Shown piece by piece: positions 61,725-64,000 of a stretch of 64,000 nt of DNA. The stretch comes from CAYTRS01 sp964440305 (GTDB lineage Bacteria > Patescibacteriota > Minisyncoccia > Moranbacterales > JAKLHP01): assembly GCA_964440305.1 (NCBI GenBank), contig CAYTRS010000002.1, positions 1-64,000 on the forward strand. The letters run 5' to 3'. The notes under the pieces are model-generated. The model saw only the letters and a list, made by a program, of their open reading frames with translations. It did no database searches and had not been told where the DNA came from. A program made the position numbers and the translations under genes. The first letter of the stretch is position 1. Every line of letters begins with the position of its first letter.

Positions 61725-61910
61725 TCAATAATCGATATTCTTCATCTTTTTGAAAAAACTGCGCCGGGTGCGCGACGCCACTTTCCACCAATTGACTATT
61801 TGTTTGTTTTTTATTTCAATCACCACTCTGCCGAATCCTTCTTTCTCGATGGATGCAAGATCTCTCGCAATCTCCGAAAGCAGTAGGTTGCGTTCCTGCT
61901 CGTCCGACAT
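61725..61910 (-). CDS. Small protein downstream of terminase, DUF2292-like
   Basis: 61 residues from the ATG at 61910 (MSDEQERNLLL), or 71 from 61940. The segment LASIEKEGFGRVVIEIKNKQIVNWWKVASRTRRS looks like the YezD/DUF2292 small beta fold ('I..GSV.I.V..GK.V'). It overlaps the end of the terminase gene, so it belongs to the same transcript. Role unknown. Confidence 0.5.
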   Translation of the reverse strand: MSDEQERNLLLSEIARDLASIEKEGFGRVVIEIKNKQIVNWWKVASRTRRSFFKKMKNIDY

Positions 61911-61923
61911 ATTCGTTTTTCGT

Positions 61924-63486
61924 TTATTTGTTCGGTTCATACTTCATTCTTTTTTTAAAAGCTATATGCCAATAAATCAGGGCGTGCCAAGCGTGATCCG
62001 TGCCGGTCGTCGATTCCCATTCCCGCTTTTCCTGTCCGAATTGATTGGTGACAGTTCGAGCATACATTGTCTGGGCGTGGTCTATCAGCATACGGAAAGT
62101 CGCATTATCCGGTTTCATGGCGAACTTTATTTCGCCGCGCCGCAGAGAAGAAATTGTGTCGTCGATGATGCGATTGCGCGAAGAGAGCACTTTGACTTCT
62201 TCCTCGAAAGCTTTGTCGTCCTCTTCTTTCTCGTCATTCCACCGGATCACTTCCAGCATCTTCGGATCTTCCTTGTAAAAATTTACGTATACGCGGTACG
62301 GAAATTGGCGGGCCAGACGCAGAGCCTCCTCCGTCCATGGCATAGCGTCGATAACGCATACCCGCACGTCATAGAATTGGATAAGTTCCGCCATATATTC
62401 CCAGCGCGTTTTGTTCGGATGATCTTTTATTTTACCGATCCAAAAAATTCCCTTGGCATTGCCGATTACGATGTGATTCTCATCCCCGGTATCCGCGCCC
62501 ATCACATTCCAGCCGGATGTTTCAACTTCTTCATTTGTAATATTGCGAAGAAACAAGCTTTGTGAAACTTTTTGATCCGATGCGATATATGGCAATCCGA
62601 GGACGAAATTGTAGAAATATTTTTGGTCTTCGGCGCTGGCTTCTTCATCAAGAAGATCGGCCGCACTGCGCCATGGACATATCATCTGGCTGATCCAATA
62701 TCCGCTTATTGGCTCTCCCGGATACCGGGCTTTCCATCGGCCGGTATCGCAGACCCAGCGAGGAGTGATTTCCTTCCGACATTTCTGGCAGACATAAATC
62801 CTTCGCTCGCGATCGACATTCTTTTCCCAATCCATATGCTGTTCATAATCGCAATGAGGACAATTAAACCGCCAGTGTTTTTGGTCTGATTGTCCGAACA
62901 GACGATCTATTCCTACATCCGGAACTGTCGGGGTTGAAAAATAATGCTGGCTTCTTATTTTCGAAAATCCCATACGGCTGGTATAGTCGCGAATGACCTC
63001 GGGCTTGGATTTGTCGAGTTCATCATGAATGTTGCGGTCCGAGGTAAGCATAATGGCTTCCTTTTCTGTATATGTCCCCTTAAAAAACAGGAATGATTTT
63101 CCGATCTGTTTTTGCTCTATTGAATCCACATCTCTTCCGCTCACTCCTTCCAAAACGCAAGGATTTGTTTTCACGATCCTGTTCACTTTGCTTTTTACAA
63201 ACTCGGCCACGTCATCCGCCGTCGGCAAAGTGTAAATTTGATTGATACCCCAGAAGCGCGCCGCGTGGATCGCCCGCAAAATTTCCATCGTGCTCGCTCC
63301 GATCTGCGAACCTTTGCGTATGGCTTGCATCGGGGTTCTGTCCGAATAAATATCCAGCATAAAACGGTGGTCAGAAAATTCGATTGGTTCTCCGCTTTCG
63401 CTTTTTATTTTATTCCGCTTGATCCAATACAGAATGCTACTTTTTTGTTTTTCCTTTTCGTCCATAGAAATCTTTGATGGTTTCAT
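61924..63486 (-). CDS. terL: Terminase large subunit, GpA-type
   Basis: 520 residues. N-terminal ATPase: Walker A-like RKGSQIGASTMEILRA, a region YTLPTADDVAEFVKSKVNRIV, and HDELDKSKPEVIRDY near the coupling motif. A C4 zinc knuckle separates ATPase and nuclease: CPHCDYEQHMDW and CQKCRKEI (about residues 205-235). The RNase H-like nuclease has NVMGADTGDENHIVIG and CVIDAMPWTEEALRLARQF with its acidic residues. This is the lambda gpA family. Overlaps terS by about 50 bases. Packages DNA into the prohead. Its portal partner lies 41 kb away. Confidence 0.88.
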   Translation of the reverse strand: MKPSKISMDEKEKQKSSILYWIKRNKIKSESGEPIEFSDHRFMLDIYSDRTPMQAIRKGSQIGASTMEILRAIHAARFWGINQIYTLPTADDVAEFVKSKVNRIVKTNPCVLEGVSGRDVDSIEQKQIGKSFLFFKGTYTEKEAIMLTSDRNIHDELDKSKPEVIRDYTSRMGFSKIRSQHYFSTPTVPDVGIDRLFGQSDQKHWRFNCPHCDYEQHMDWEKNVDRERRIYVCQKCRKEITPRWVCDTGRWKARYPGEPISGYWISQMICPWRSAADLLDEEASAEDQKYFYNFVLGLPYIASDQKVSQSLFLRNITNEEVETSGWNVMGADTGDENHIVIGNAKGIFWIGKIKDHPNKTRWEYMAELIQFYDVRVCVIDAMPWTEEALRLARQFPYRVYVNFYKEDPKMLEVIRWNDEKEEDDKAFEEEVKVLSSRNRIIDDTISSLRRGEIKFAMKPDNATFRMLIDHAQTMYARTVTNQFGQEKREWESTTGTDHAWHALIYWHIAFKKRMKYEPNK

Positions 63487-63979
63487 CTATTGCCAATCCC
63501 AATTCCTCTTCTTCCGCAGTCGGCGGCTTTTGCTCTTCTTCCTTGATGCTCAATTCATGTTTGCCGAGGGACTCGCCCATCTCGGTGCGGAACATTTCCC
63601 ATAGCTTTTTTATCTCATCCACCGTCGACCCCTCTCCCTTTTTTATCTGTTTTTTGAGAACCTGCAATTTTTCCCAAAATATCTCAGCAATAACACCAAC
63701 TTTCTTCTGTTTAATTTCCTGGGCCTTTTTATGAAGACTCTCCAAATCTTCGGTTAGTTTCAGGTCTTTTCGTTCGACCCAGCGAAATTTTGAAGACCAT
63801 TCGGCAATAGTTCTGAGTGTCGGCGGAGCTCCTAATCGCCCCCTGAGACCGGCCATTTCCGATGAAGAGTCAATGAAGCCTTGATGAAGTCCTTCCCACA
63901 TGCGGTGGAGCTTCTCCAAGCTCCCTGATTCGCAATACAAAAGCCAGGCAGTGTATTGCTGTTCTGTCTCTTTCGGCAT
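63437..63979 (-). CDS. terS: Terminase small subunit-like protein
   Basis: 180 residues. N-terminal HTH-like region (QQYTAWLLYCESGSLEKLHRMW, then APPTLRTIAEWSSKFRWVERKDL, resembling 'W...Y'-type terS recognition helices), then a long helix with acidic end (LHKKAQEIKQKKVGVIAEIFWEKLQVLKK and EEEQKPPTAEEEE). Overlap with terL and typical size support the assignment. It starts 21 bases from the window edge, so upstream phage genes are outside. Confidence 0.75.
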   Translation of the reverse strand: MPKETEQQYTAWLLYCESGSLEKLHRMWEGLHQGFIDSSSEMAGLRGRLGAPPTLRTIAEWSSKFRWVERKDLKLTEDLESLHKKAQEIKQKKVGVIAEIFWEKLQVLKKQIKKGEGSTVDEIKKLWEMFRTEMGESLGKHELSIKEEEQKPPTAEEEELGLAIDETIKDFYGRKGKTKK

Positions 63980-64000
63980 TTTGGAGGTTGTAAGAATTGG

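Noticed and set aside
61750..62565. 271-codon plus-strand frame
   Set aside because: Antisense to the terminase large subunit.

Overview
The window looks like a low-to-mid GC bacterial chromosome segment, most consistent with a Patescibacteria (candidate phyla radiation) genome. The reasons are compact genes with short A/T-rich leaders that almost never carry a Shine-Dalgarno sequence, a phage with an SU10-type capsid and polyvalent injected proteins, and the envelope, efflux and glycosyltransferase gene mix. This assignment is an inference. No complete rRNA, tRNA or ribosomal protein gene is present to confirm it. The standard code (UGA as stop) fits all genes.

Layout. (1) 0.1-0.7 kb: a GrpB-family gene. 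(2) 0.9-20.6 kb: the late half of a short-tailed (podovirus-like) prophage, all on the minus strand. From upstream to downstream it holds portal, small genes, acidic scaffold, SU10/DUF5309-type capsid protein, head and tail decoration genes, a PGRP amidase, adaptor, tail propeller, fibre, a 1316-residue polyvalent internal protein with an ADP-ribosyltransferase-like domain, lysis genes, a tyrosine integrase and a small HTH gene. It is preceded by a near-consensus promoter, a structured leader and an intrinsic terminator at 20.3-20.6 kb. (3) 20.6-26.4 kb: a copper ATPase operon, mltG and two secreted proteins. (4) 26.4-46.7 kb: a defence-type island. Four operons on the minus strand (an AlbA_2/Schlafen-type regulator; a cytosine methylase plus GHKL ATPase; an unrecognised three-gene module with portal-like and prohead-protease-like proteins around a large membrane protein; and a type I restriction system with an extra HARE-HTH nuclease) are each preceded by a related palindromic repeat. 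A plus-strand MarR-controlled MFS efflux cassette (28.5-32.3 kb) interrupts the series and ends at a sequence resembling the 3' end of 16S rRNA. (5) 46.8-52.9 kb: a terpene-synthase-like protein coupled to a multi-pass histidine kinase, a tiny putative peptide and a response regulator, then a K+ channel, a CDGSH iron-sulfur protein and a small membrane protein. (6) 53.1-61.3 kb: two glycosyltransferases, a MacAB-type exporter, a patatin lipase, an AttH/CrtC-type lipocalin protein and a TetR regulator with a palindromic operator. (7) 61.7-64 kb: the phage terminase large and small subunits and a small downstream gene, closed by a strong terminator.

The terminase and portal genes, normally adjacent, are therefore about 41 kb apart, with the split falling between two transcription units. 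Either the 20.6-61.3 kb block is cargo in a prophage, or a chromosomal rearrangement (or a misassembly) separated the two parts. The strongest candidates for something undescribed are the repeat-punctuated defence cassettes and, inside them, the three-gene module at 35.6-39.9 kb.
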